This document shows positions 12,600-23,916 of a stretch of DNA of 64,000 bases, in pieces (the stretch's first letter is position 1; each line of letters begins with the position of its first letter). A program made the position numbers and the translations under genes. The notes beneath the pieces are model-generated. The model searched no databases and was not told where the DNA came from. It saw only the letters and a program-made list of their open reading frames with translations. The stretch is from Gnetum montanum (taxonomy: Eukaryota > Streptophyta > Gnetopsida > Gnetales > Gnetaceae), in the NCBI GenBank assembly GCA_015680685.1, contig MNCI01036463.1, positions 703,240-767,239 on the forward strand, read 5' to 3'.

Positions 12600-13638
12600 T
12601 AGAAGGTATGATTCTCATAGCGTTTACAATTGGTCTATATTTTGTGGCACGGGAAAGGAGATTCTAAGCCAAGTTGAGGCTATCTCAAGGGAGATAGATG
12701 AGTCTTCTAATCAAGGTATGTTGAAGAACCATTTCTTTAATGATGTTTTTAATGAAACTAGTGTTAAAGCCATGGAGGAGAGTTTACCTTTTGAGTTGGT
12801 ACCTCTAAAGTGGGATGAAGAGCTTGTTGATGATTTCTTTGAAGAGGAGAAGCCACTAGAATTGGAAACTTTTATTTAGGATCTTAAAATTTCAAGCTTT
12901 GATGAGATTGGATAACCACATGTTAAAGATTAAGTTGAACCAAAGATGAATGGGAGAATCCATGAAGAGGTTGGTAAGTGTGAACTTTACCTTGTTAATG
13001 GTAGTAATATTTCTCATATTGAAGCTAGTGTGATGGATGCTATTTTTTCAATTTAGCTTAGTAGTGGTTTGTTTAATTGTGATGAATAGAATCATGATCA
13101 TTATGATGAAATTTTTAGTCATGTTATAAATGATGAGAGCAATGTAACTTTTGATGCCATTGTTAGTTATAGGAATACTAATAATGATAATGTGTTTGAT
13201 GATGATGGCTATTGGCATAGTCATTATGAGATGGTCATTATTGATGTTGGTGAAGACATTGATAATGGTATGATTTTCCAGAATTTGGAGATGTTTTCTA
13301 TGAGTTATGACAATAATGAATTTTTCAAATGTGTTGATGACGTTGATTATCTTGGCTATGAAGAAAATTTATATTGTGATGTTAATGATGAAAGGGAGTT
13401 AAGTGGTAGTCTTCTAATCATCAAGAAGAAGAAGGTGAAGAAGAGGAAAAAGGATGGAAGAAGGAAAATTGGTTTGAGAAGACCCAATGCTTTTGAATTT
13501 CCTTACCCTTCTTTTATTGTAGGTCATGGAAGAAACACATGGGATTTGGTGATATTAAGATGGAAGCATGGTGGAGCCTTTGAGGGTAATGACCATATCC
13601 ACTCTTATTTCATGATTTTTTTTTTCATTTTTATGTAA
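12600..13638 (+). pseudogene. Element E second coding region, acidic, unknown
   Basis: One reading frame, with few stops, runs from about 12940 to a stop at 13636-13638; the last 148 codons (from 13192) are open. It is rich in Asp, Glu and Asn, then turns basic (KKKKVKKRKKDGRRK) before the end. I do not recognise the family. It lies between the gag remnant and the polypurine tract, where pol would be in an autonomous element, so element E appears non-autonomous. It may be a remnant of Gag-Pol linker or a captured sequence. Confidence 0.4.
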
Positions 13639-13849
13639 GGATAAAATTATGCTAATATATGTGTCATCCATACATTGTGTTGTGTGTTTATGTGTTTGTG
13701 AAATAGGTTTTGGATGGTAGAGAAAAAATTTTGTGAGATCTAATCATTCCATGTGTTTTGTGCTTTATTTTATGTGTAAATTGTGGCCTATGTGAGGGGT
13801 AAATAGCTATCCCAAGTATAAATGTCACTTGTGTGGGAATCAAGAGTCT

Positions 13850-13867
13850 TTAGAAGGCGGAGGCTAC
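13850..13867 (+). promoter_or_regulatory. Polypurine tract of element E
   Basis: The purine-rich AGAAGGCGGAGG with a short trailer directly precedes the 3' LTR start. This is where plus-strand DNA synthesis would be primed. Confidence 0.55.
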
Positions 13868-14652
13868 TAATGTGGACATCAAATAGACCATGTAACATCT
13901 TTCCAATGATGAAATATTTCCCTATAGTCTTGGCATGTTTGGGAGTTTTTTAGGACTATTTTGATGAGTTTAGGAGGTTCTAGGAGCTATGTGGACTTTT
14001 TTGGAGGTGTCTGGGAGATTCCAAACCTTTAAAAAAAGCATCTTTGTATTTTTCCTTAGCAAGGGAGATGTCCTAGCTACAGGTGAGACATCCCTACTAC
14101 ATTCAAGATGTCCTAGTTAGACTTGAGATGTTCCACATGTTTTTAAGATGTCCCAGCAACTTGAGACATCCCAACCAAAGTTAAGATGTTACATATATTA
14201 ACAACCAGTTTCAAATGGGATGTTTCATTCTCCTCCAAGACATCTCATACAAACATGAGACAATTTCCTATGAGTTTTTAAAGATTTATATTTTGAATTT
14301 AAAGAGGGAAGATGAAGATAGAGAGAAGAAAGATATAAATAGACCTCTTAGGACTTCATTTGGTCAAGAGAGTCTAGGGAAAGAGAGGTGAATTGAGAGA
14401 AGAGTAGAGAGAGATAGAGTCTTGGCTAAATGCCTTGATTGTCATCCATGTGAGAGTGTGTTTTCTTTGTTAAGTGTGTGTGTGAGAATTTGATTGAATC
14501 TCTTTTCTATCCTTGGAAATTTGTGCTTTCTTTCAACTGTGATTTCTCAACTTGAGCAAGAATAAAGCTTTCATTTTCTTTAATTGTTCAAATTTTCTAT
14601 TTTGTGACTTTGAGAGAGCTTGGATTGTAAAATTCATAGGAGCTCCTTATAA
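13868..14652 (+). mobile_element. Element E 3' LTR (about 785 bp)
   Basis: This is the partner of 9939-10703, with a shared TATA box (14334-14341), a shared leader block beginning CCTCTTAGG and a shared GAGAGAGCTTGGATT end block. The many differences between the two LTRs show an old insertion. Confidence 0.75.
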
Positions 14653-15440
14653 AAAATCACATCTAAATTTACTAATCATAGTCATCTAGTTCAATTATCA
14701 AATTTTACAATATTTTTAGCAAACTAAAAATGTGATATTTCAAAATCATCACTCCAATTCTAGGGAACCAAGTGTCTTGAACACATCAATAAAGTTAGAT
14801 TTTAGGTAGGATGTCATCCTAAAGTACTTTCTTAATAAATTTATTTACACAATATTTAATAATAAGTAAAAATTAACTTTGAATCCTAGTCTAATGATAA
14901 AAGGTAGCAAAGGGTTGATGTTAAACATTTCTCCATGGAAAAGTATTATCTAATCACATGTGCATACTATGAATAAAAGATGCATAACTAGATGTGTATA
15001 ATAAAGCATAAATGTACATAATTAAATCTACATACTAAATATTGAATATACATAATTGAATGTACATAAATAATAAAATATGCATAGTTAAATAATTGTA
15101 AAGGCATTGTAACTAACATAAAGAAAACCTCCTAGGGATAATTGAATTTCAACATTTAATCATAAAATATATAGTAGATCTATGAATAAGCTTTAATAAT
15201 TGTAAAAAAAATGATACAAAACTTTTATAAAAAAAATACCCTAGCAAGCATATTGTATTCTCTTATGTAAGAAACTAATAACAATAACAATAGTAATAGT
15301 AATGATAATAATATGATCCTATGATTTAACTAAGAAAATTAGAGGTAATCTATTGAAGTTTATCTAATAGGATTAAAAAATTAATCATATGCATTAAATT
15401 AAATAACTAAACCTTTGCAAAATTTTAGGTTGTAATAATT
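14653..15440 (-). repeat. Direct repeat copy 2, right part
   Basis: This continues the alignment with copy 1 (7620-8440) after the element E insertion. Shared blocks include the AGCAAACTAAAAATGT and TATAGTAGATCTAT regions. The end near 15436 matches the presumed LTR start in copy 1, with TGTCACAACC decayed to ATTACAACC. Confidence 0.6.
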
Positions 15441-15449
15441 ACATACTAC

Positions 15450-16100
15450 AAGTTGGTCCAAATAAGGAATGGTATATTAACAAGGTAGTTTTACTCTTTA
15501 ATAATTGTAACCATTTGTGAATTTATAGTGTGGTTTGCAATCTTTCTAGTTGTATAGTAGTCTAGTATAAAATATCAAAGAAATTTTTATTTGCTACACA
15601 TGAAAAAGGATGGATACATGAGGAAATGCTTTGGCTCTAGAGATAGAATATAGAGGAATATGTTTTACACTATGATATGAGGTAGATTTGTAAAGTAATC
15701 AAACATAAGGTTGTTCATCACTTGTTCAAAAAAATCAAAGGCAATAAACATTTTTACATAAATAGCATCAAAGGAGGCATTGATAGGAAAGCCATCTATC
15801 TAATAGTTCTTATTTCCCATCACTTCCATTGTTAGATCACTAGAACTAGATTGGGCTTTGATTACATAAGAATTGAAACAATACAATGGCTCAAAATCCC
15901 TCAAGTGAAGAGAACATATCATCTATGTAAGTTAATGGTTCTTGAGGATGAACATAGTGTATTTTTATGTTTTTTTCTTGAGAACATTTGTTACTAATGG
16001 CATATTGCAACAAGTAATCTAATTAAGCTATTTGAGATAGAACCAAGGAGACTTGGGCATTTTATTAATGAAGTGTTTACAATTCACCATGTGCATTATT
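15450..16100 (+). pseudogene. LINE C-terminal zinc-finger region remnant, RTE-like
   Basis: One frame with a few stops contains IKGGIDRKAIYLIV, ITRTRLGFDYIRIET, then IPQVKRTYHLCKLMVLEDEH followed by a Cys after a short hydrophobic stretch. The CxxC ... LEDEH ... C arrangement matches the C-terminal zinc finger that follows RT in RTE/L1-type plant LINEs. It lies on the same strand as the endonuclease at 8560-9065. Removing the intervening repeat would bring the two close together, but the RT domain expected between them is missing. Confidence 0.55.
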
Positions 16101-17640
16101 TATCCAATACATCCTAATTATGTAAGGACATAACAAAATGCAATTTCAATTTTATAAACTTGGAATTTGAACTTCTAGATATTAATCTTCAATGCAACCC
16201 TTTATTATATCTACACCTACATTAGCAAGACCTCCATAAGCTTCATTATAAACTATTTCACTATCCTATATGTAATAAGAGAATTTTTTGATGATCATAT
16301 AAATGAAATTATGGATAGCTTGTAGAAGAATGAGCTAAGAATGTTACTTTAGAACAATTAAAAACCCAAAAAAAAAAGATCTTTCTTTCAATGAAGGTTT
16401 AAATGAAAAAAAGAAGAAAATAAATAAAACACCCCTTCCTTGTAAATGTTTAAAAGGAAAGAGTTATAGAATGGACTACATCATAAGAACTAAGATATAA
16501 AAAGTCTATTGAAGAAATACTAGCATTGTTGACGAAAAGTATATACTACTAGAACATGAAACTTTATTAGTTAACTTTCACATTATAAAATAACTTCCAT
16601 AATGATCATAGGATAATTCCTCAAAGGTTCGATGCTTATCCTACCAAAGTACATGAAAGTCAATTTAATATCACAATAAGTGTATAGTAAATATCAACTT
16701 CCACCACTAAAAGAATGCAATATAGATTTCCAATTATCAAACTAGTACTTCCTACATTAAATAAAAATTTTACAAAACATGATAATTATCATAGATTACT
16801 AGTCTTGTTTGATAGATTTTGTCATGAAGCCAAAGAAATTCTGATAAAATAATATTTCCATCATCATGAAGTCATAGAAAAGGATTATATATATGTAAGA
16901 AGACTACATCAAATGAAATATCTAGTTCAAAATAAACTTGTACTTCCAAGGAAATTTTCTACAAATATTTATAAGATGTTTGTTCACTATAACAAGATAC
17001 CATACCACAATTTGAACATTTTAACCATGATAGTTTACAAATTTCTTTTATAAATTAAGAAAACAAATAATTTATGATTACCTCAAATACTAATAAATTA
17101 TAATGACTTTGTATGGAAATAATTGATGATATCTATAATGTAAAACATTCCAAAAAATTTTGAGAGTCTATACATTTTTGTAGGATATTATAGTCATCTT
17201 TTATTATATACAATTATTTTTTTCATTTCATTGATTTTCATGTTTCTTTTTATTATTCATTGAATCTTTTATGTGTATTTCTATATTAATAATATACAAA
17301 GACTGACTACATTTAAACTACTAATCTCAAAACAAAGTATTAAGTACATGATATCTCATAAGAACCATTTTAACAATTCTTTTACTCTATGCTTCTAAAA
17401 AAGCTCATGGAACTTTAATACTTGATAATCTCATAAAGAAACTAAAATAAATTAATTTTCCAAGGGAAATGAGGTGTATTATAGGGCTAAGCATGTCCTT
17501 CATCACCCATTTGTTTTGTTTTTTTTTTTTGGATAACTTGGAATAGTTTGGTATCATACAAAATATCAATTTGATTTTTTCTTGCTAAAATTTTAGCCTT
17601 TATATAGATTACATAGTAACTTTGATTGTAAATATTATTT
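16101..17640. other. AT-rich stretch without recognisable gene
   Basis: No sustained reading frame, paired repeat or structural RNA is apparent. Confidence 0.5.
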
Positions 17641-18090
17641 TGTTTTTTCCTCCCTCAACTCAGCATCAATGCCAAATGTTATTTTATTCTTTAAAAAACC
17701 CAAGAGAGATCAAGTATGATGAGCTCTAATTTTGATAGCAATAATTTAATCCTTTTTCAACCAACCATACTTGGTACCTTGACTTTCATTGCTTTTGTTT
17801 TAGGATTCACATTGAGAGAGCATACCATATACATAACTCCTACATTCAATTTCCTCATTCACCTCAACATTAATGGTAACCAAACATAGCTACCAACTTG
17901 ACGTTTTACCATTTTTCTTTAATGATACTATATACATACCTCCCACCTTAAGTTTTCTCTTTTACCTCAACATTAATGGTAAATATTTTTTTTCTTTAAA
18001 AAAAAAGAGATAAAGATCAAGATAGGATGATATTTTATTATGATAGTGATAATTTAATCAATTTTCAACCAACCATATGTGATACCTTGA
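17640..18090. repeat. Local imperfect duplications
   Basis: The block at 17660-17785 recurs at 17963-18085, sharing AATTTAATC...TTTTCAACCAACCATA. A block of about 58 bp (17821-17878) recurs 104 bp later (17925-17982) and ends in the shared ACCTCAACATTAATGGTAA. These are tandem expansions inside an otherwise gene-free region. Confidence 0.65.
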
Positions 18091-18097
18091 CTATTGT

Positions 18098-18290
18098 ACA
18101 TAACCACTTCCATGTAACTATCTTAAGTGTTATCACTTTCACCAAACCACTTTCATTTGACTCTCTTTAGTGTTTTCATTTTTACATAACCACCCCTATG
18201 TAACTTCTAAGTGTTTTCACTTTCACATAACAACTCCTATGTTACTTTCTTGAGCATTGTCACTTTCACCTCAACCACTTCCTCATGAAA
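18098..18290 (+). repeat. Minisatellite-like array, about 43-bp unit
   Basis: Four units plus a partial fifth follow the pattern ATAACCACT..., a middle ATGTAACT-like block, and GTGTT(T/A)TCACTTTCAC. Starts are near 18098, 18143, 18186 and 18227. Unit length varies from 41 to 45 bp. Confidence 0.7.
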
Positions 18291-18299
18291 GCTTGTTTT

Positions 18300-19460
18300 T
18301 CAAAGATACCATGAATTAGAAAAAAAGATATTTGGTAAGTGGATCCATCTTGTAGACTTTTGTATCCAAGCCATAGGATGTTCTTTATCCTATAAATAGA
18401 AGGATGGGTTTTCTCTTAAAGACACCTTTTCCCAAGAGAAGGAGAGTACACTAGCTTGAGATGTGAGGAATTAAGGAGAGAATAAGGAGAGTAGTTGTTC
18501 CTTATCTATTCTTAACCTAGTTTCTTCCATTTTGAACACATCCTAAGCCTAGGTATCACATTGCATGTTATCCTTCTACCTATAAGTAGATTATGATTTT
18601 CAATACATCTTATTTCAAATTGTAGAGGATTTCTAGCATGTTAGTTCAAGACAAAGTAAAAATTAATTTTGGGCATCTTGGCAAGAAAGAAAGATAATAA
18701 GAAGATTTTGAAAGCCTCTACCAATACATGTAAGAAAGTTTATTTTACTTCCCTTTTTATATGGTTGTCCTATTTTGGTGTAGATTCTATAAGAAATATG
18801 TATATACTCTCCTTTTTATGTAGATATCCTATTTTGTTGTAGATTTTGTAAGAAATTTTATTTTGCATTCCTTATTATGGTTTTATATCTATTTGTTTTA
18901 TTAAATTTTGTATATTTTATTATGCATTTTTAATTGGTATACTACCAACATATATCTCTTCTATTTACAAGTGAATTCTTGTACTTCTTATAAGATCATT
19001 TGGAAACTATATTATATTAATTTAAATTTCTTTAAGGTAAGCATTGTGTAGTTGTATTCTTTGTCATGTGATATTTACAAATATCATTGAACTATTTTTT
19101 TATTATGAAAATGGTTGCTATGTCATTGGATATAGTATTTTTTTTATTATATTTCAATATAGCTAATTCTTTGGAATAGCTAATTCTTTGTCCAAACATG
19201 TCTTCTTTCATCCTATAAATAGAAAGTAGTCTAAAATTTTCCTAAGGTGACTTTTGGTGCAATTCTTAAGTGCAACAAGGTTAGTTACATTTAAACTTAA
19301 ACCTTCAAGTTGATGAGATGATGATTGTCTAGTTATGCATTACCTATTAAATTCTATCTATCGTATTTGCCTAACATAGCTCAAAACTAAGATCTTACAA
19401 TGTGAAATCAAGCACCTTACCATCACTACAAGTGATAGTTCTTTGAAAATCACCATAATA
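18300..19460 (+). mobile_element. Probable LTR with TATA box, plus strand
   Basis: TCCTATAAATAGAAGG near 18388 is followed by a G/A-rich leader, as in LTR R/U5 regions. A second similar box (TCCTATAAATAGAAAG) is near 19217, suggesting two overlapping or duplicated LTR pieces. TGGTATCAATTTAAGC at 19464 resembles a tRNA-Met primer site and would mark the LTR end. I found no partner LTR. Confidence 0.4.
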
Positions 19461-19489
19461 ATATGGTATCAATTTAAGCTATACATCAA

Positions 19490-19960
19490 CTATAACTGAT
19501 GGACATTACCTGGTCTAGTTTGCTAAGAACATCTTCGCAAATTTTAAGACAAGGCACAAATTTCTTATGATGAAGTGGAGTAGGGACTAGATTGATAGAT
19601 CATAAATTTGTCATTATCTAGATTACATCCAGCTAGATCCTACATCAGTAGAGATGAAGAAGAAGATTGTTGGCTTAATCCATGAGGTGTTGTCCCTGTG
19701 TGCCCATTCTTGGCAAGTAGTGTGATCATTTCAAATCACAAAATGCATGTATCTAAGTATTGATCAAGCACCCTGGGATCTTTTATGTGTCTCTAAAAGC
19801 TGAGAACAAGACTGCCATGCTAAGAGAGGCTTATGATAATAAGAGGTTGATTGACAAGAACCCTTACCATAAATCAAGCTAAAGTTTTGTGAGCTTGTTG
19901 TGCTTGAGAATATTACAAATAGTAACAATAAAACATGAGAGATAGAACAAAGAAATGAGA
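19490..19960 (+). pseudogene. Possible copia-like Gag remnant
   Basis: Downstream of the presumed primer site a broken frame reads TDGHYLV, then FAKNIFANFKTRHKFLMMK, then QLDPTSVEMKKKIVGLIHEV. The order (substrate-like WxxW block, then a DPTS...E block) recalls the N-terminal copia Gag (UBN2-type). The match is short and interrupted by stops, so this is tentative. Confidence 0.3.
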
Positions 19961-20367
19961 GTACAGACAAGGCTATTGTAAACTAATTATGAATGTGGAG
20001 CTTTAGGAATCATCATTTGATTTAGAAGTTTTTACTTTTGAGTGATAGGGTTGAGAAGATTACATCTTTTTCTTTGTTCTATTTAATTTTTTTTAAATAA
20101 ATAATCATGCTACTTGGCTTCTTTCCTTTTAGATATGATTTAATGTTCATTTTGTAATAGTTGTATCCTCAAAAATTTTTCTTTTACAATTGCTAAAACT
20201 ATACAAAAGCCTTTGAGCTTTAGTATGCTATATCTAGTTTGACAAGTTTATTGCTTGGATGAATTCTGTAGTCAAAGTTAATATAATTGCTAACATAATG
20301 AGAAATGAAAAATTGATATGGTAATAAGAAATGACTAATTTTGTCTTTTTGTGAGTAAGGAAAGTTA

Positions 20368-20372
20368 CTTGC
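20368..20372. repeat. Target-site duplication of element B (left)
   Basis: CTTGC directly precedes the left LTR and is repeated at 29145-29149 directly after the right LTR. Confidence 0.85.
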
Positions 20373-21209
20373 TAATGAGTGGCGAGGTACCCCTACACTC
20401 AACCATATGAATATGAGCGCTTCACGCATGATCTGGTTGAACTCCGTAGATGGACTAGTTGTGGTATATAGACAGTTACTCATAGATCACAGTTCTCTAT
20501 CTTCCCCCTTGGACTAGTATTAGATTTTTCACATATGGTTTAGTCCAAAGTGAGGTGTATGATGTGTTCCTACACTAATGCTACTCCTAGGTATGATGGG
20601 AAATAATATCAACTAAGCTAGGAGAGAGAGGGTGAGAGAGAATCTAAGCTAGCCTAAGTGCGATGAGCATCCATTCCTTAATCATCTGTACACATCTTGG
20701 ATCTCATGCACGACTACCACTGGGATTACCAAGCACATGGCCTAGATACGCTACTGGGTTACCAAGTAGTCACACTTAAATGTTTGTGATTAAGTCATAC
20801 TCATTCCGCATTACTAGGAGATAAGGGTAGAGAGATATTAACTAAGAAAGCAATAAATAACAATAAAAATTAAATAATTAAGCTAAGCGGATGCTACAAT
20901 GATGAAGTAATCTCAATCTTTATTGCTAGTCATGTGCATGTCCAAGTATGTCACACTCGAATAAGGATGCCATACAATTACAATCATCACACTATGGGCA
21001 TGCATTAGGAGAAAGGGTTGAGAGGAAAAACTAACAAAAAGTCCCTATCTTAATACTAAAACTAGATTCTAAACCAAATCCTCCTGCCTCTTATTTATAG
21101 ATGAGGAGATAGGCTGTGATATCATGTATTCGATATCGCATCTAGGCTATGATATTGCGTATGCGATATCGTGGGTGCGATATCGCAGCCAACAATTCAT
21201 GACTCATCA
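20373..21209 (-). mobile_element. Element B 3' LTR
   Basis: Family terminal repeats are TGATGAGT (here TAATGAGT) and ACTCATCA. The minus-strand TATA box lies at about 21091-21100. Several GATATC-centred palindromes (21115-21188) lie upstream of it in element sense. Confidence 0.85.
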
Positions 21210-21225
21210 TACCCCCATGACTGAA
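21210..21225 (-). promoter_or_regulatory. Polypurine-type primer region of element B
   Basis: On the minus strand, CATGGGGGTA immediately precedes the LTR start TGATGAG. The same sequence occurs at the equivalent place in element C (38204-38219). Confidence 0.55.
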
Positions 21226-21401
21226 TGGAAACTTGTCCTCGAGTTAAAGTGAGAACAAGCTCCATTGATTACACAGTGGATAGGGATGGGATTATTAATT
21301 GACTAGAATGGATTCATGCCGTAATGTGGAATTAGAACAAAATTGAGACACAACATGAAGAATGCAAAAGAAAATCCTATAATTACAAAATTGGGTGGAA
21401 C

Positions 21402-23384
21402 TCATGTAGTTCCTGGTGGCGGTGGCTCCTCCATGGGTGCCTTTCCCTTGTCTTGCACTCCAGGTCTTGGGATTTTATGGCCTTGAAGTATGGCTTGGAG
21501 TTTCTCCTCTTCAGTTTAGGGGTCCTATGCCATCCATGCTAATGTTCCAATGTTTGATGGAGTTGGCATCTCCCATGGGCACGATAGTTGCAGAAACATT
21601 TTATTTGCTTTGACATACCAAGCTGCAAACACCTGTCGTTCCTCCTCATAGGCTCTGGCTTTGTCTCTATATTCTTAAAAATCTATGAGCCATTGAGAAA
21701 AGTCTATTGCCACACTTGTCTACCCCTAGTAGCTTGCTTTAACCACCTCGAGTTCAGAATTTTTAGCCTCAAATTTTTGCAATGTTTTTTTGTGTTATGC
21801 AAATTTTGTTTCATATTTGGTGTAGGTGGTGGCGACCTATTGCTCAAGCTCTATTCTCAAGCATCCTACTATTAACATGGCAATTTTGGCATATCGTAGG
21901 TTTGCCAACTCAATGTACTCTATAAGGTCTTGGATCTGTAGGTCCTGGCTCTTAACTTCCACCTGGTGGACAAACACATATGTGTCCAATATGGTCTACC
22001 AGTCAGTGTGTTGAGCACTGAGAGCATTGATGTGGGCCTTGGCCATATGGATCTCCTTTTAATAACTTTTTTATACATCCTCACCTGGTCTCATAAATGC
22101 TCTTTTAGCTTCTCATGTCGTTTAGCCTCATTCTACCACACACTTATTTCAATGGCTGTCTTTTGATGGATGGCGCATACCTCCTCCATTGAGATGGTTT
22201 GATTTTCCCTGGCTAAATGGTTCATGTCCTAGTTGACCCTAATTAATTGTTCTCACAACTACTGAAAATGTTCCTCGATAACATTCTTTTGCTTCTCCAC
22301 AAAGGTCAATTGAAGGTTGCCAGCAACAAGTTGTTTATTCTCCTCTTGTAAGGCCTTGAGTATCTTGGCATGCATGTAAGTTTGCAGTTGTGCCATCGAG
22401 GAATCCTAGTCAGCCTTCTCTTTTTCTTCCACCATACTTTTATTCTTTGTTAACAATTTATTGAGTTGCTCAATTTTGAAAGTGTCTAGCTGGTCTATGG
22501 GAACAAATTGAGAAGGATCTCGCTACGCTACTTGCAGGGTCATGGGCCTTTCTTGCAATCTTTTCACTTCTACTTCAACATGCTTGACCCTCATCTCTAT
22601 CATGACCAGGTTCCCCTTGGTGGGAATGAGGTCTGATTGTATTACTATAACATCCTATGGGATGTCAAACAAGGATGTCATTACCTATCCTATTCATAGC
22701 AATCGGTTGAGTACATCCTCATGTTCCACAGGAGTCATTGAGGTACCAGCCAGAGTTTGAGCATCCTGTGCTCCTGTAAGATCTGTCGATGGCACAACAA
22801 GCACATTGAATGATTCTTTAATGTGGTTTGCGACCACTTTTGTAGATCCCACTGCATCCTAGTGCTGCATGACCATCACCATGGCCCCTTCACCAGTATT
22901 TGAAAGGTTTAATACTTCTAAAATGGCTTGAACAGAGAAATCAATAGTCACACCATAAATGTTAACTGTGGTACTCTCTTCTTTGTTGTGCCAAAATTGG
23001 TACGTTTCCCCTAAGTACCAGGCACCACTTTCAAAGAGGGTAGGCCACAATGGGGACCCTTTGAGGTGATCCCTAATGGCCTCTAGAGAAAATTTTGTGA
23101 GGTCCAAATTTTAATTCCATGATCACTGTAGTTAATATGGACCTTTCATGGATGGCCTGAACACAATCCTGGGGCAATGTGAGATGTCATCCCTATTCAG
23201 ACACTGCAACAACTCCTCCTTATACCTACCTTGATTGTACAGTGGTAGGGTCTTCTTGATGGATACTAAATGATTGTTCTTCCTACTCTGCATGTTTTTT
23301 GGTAGGAACTTGTCCTTCACCTCTCCTAGGTCGCTTGATCACACCTTGAGCAGGACCTTCCTATTGTCCGTGTTTCGAGGCCAT
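21402..23384 (-). pseudogene. Element B ORF2, internally deleted
   Basis: The ATG at 23382-23384 follows a conserved TTGCAG. The stop at 21402-21404 is preceded by a Pro-rich tail, as in element C (PPPPGTT). The first half has the fragment DFSVQAILEVLNLSNTG, which fits the first block of the putative plant transposon protein domain. The frame then jumps straight to EGAMVMVMQH. In element C these two points are separated by about 260 codons holding the rest of that domain. The second half is a long Glu/Lys/Gln-rich coiled coil (for example QLNKLLTKNKSMVEEKEKAD). It has many stops and frameshifts. Role unknown; it sits downstream of gag on the same strand, in the position where some plant Ty3 elements carry extra ORFs. 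Confidence 0.6.
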
Positions 23385-23876
23385 CTGCAATCACACAGAG
23401 CCAATCGTTAGTAAGATTATTATGAAAGTTAGGTTATACCTTATTGCTTGCCTTAATGAATTTTCTTTATCTCTGTGTGACATTAATTATTAAGAGAAAT
23501 GTCCCTGAAAGATTATAATATTTAATCCTCTTTGCTTAGGTGGTTTCCAAATCTAGTTTCCTAGTATAACTAAGGAGATGAAATTATTTTTTGTGCATTT
23601 ATCATTAATTTTATAACTAATTATCCTTAATAATGTCCTTTGAGTGATAAAAAATTTCAAAAAACTTTATGCACTATTTGGCATGTGCCCCTCCCCCATG
23701 ACTAAGCTAAACACTCTGGGTTCAAGTAGGTTCAAATAGAATGAAAATCGAAGTACTAGCAAGCGAGTTATGGATGTGAAAGCAAGGGATGCGCAATCAC
23801 GAGTTGTAGAGAAAAATTTGAAAAACTTCCCCCATGTGAACAATTGCAAATGATGTTGATAGGCATAGGGGGTCGC

Positions 23877-23916
23877 ATATATATATATATTTTGGACGCG
23901 ATATCGTGTACACGAT
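23877..23916 (-). promoter_or_regulatory. Internal TATA plus palindrome module upstream of ORF2 (element B)
   Basis: On the minus strand a 14-bp palindrome (ATCGTGTACACGAT, 23903-23916) and GATATCGCG are followed by a TATATATATATA run (23877-23890), then GCGACCCCC. Element C has the same order at 41629-41656, and the LTRs also place GATATC palindromes just before their TATA box. The module lies about 490 bp upstream of the ORF2 ATG. Promoter activity is inferred. Confidence 0.5.

Noticed and set aside
17640-18290. CRISPR-like array
   Set aside because: The repeats are adjacent, vary in length and have no unique spacers. The context is plant nuclear DNA.
19764-19970. Minus-strand ORF beginning MSVLSFLCSISHVLLLLFV, signal-peptide-like
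   Set aside because: The hydrophobic start is a by-product of T-rich sequence. There is no conserved partner, and a plus-strand gag-like frame overlaps it.
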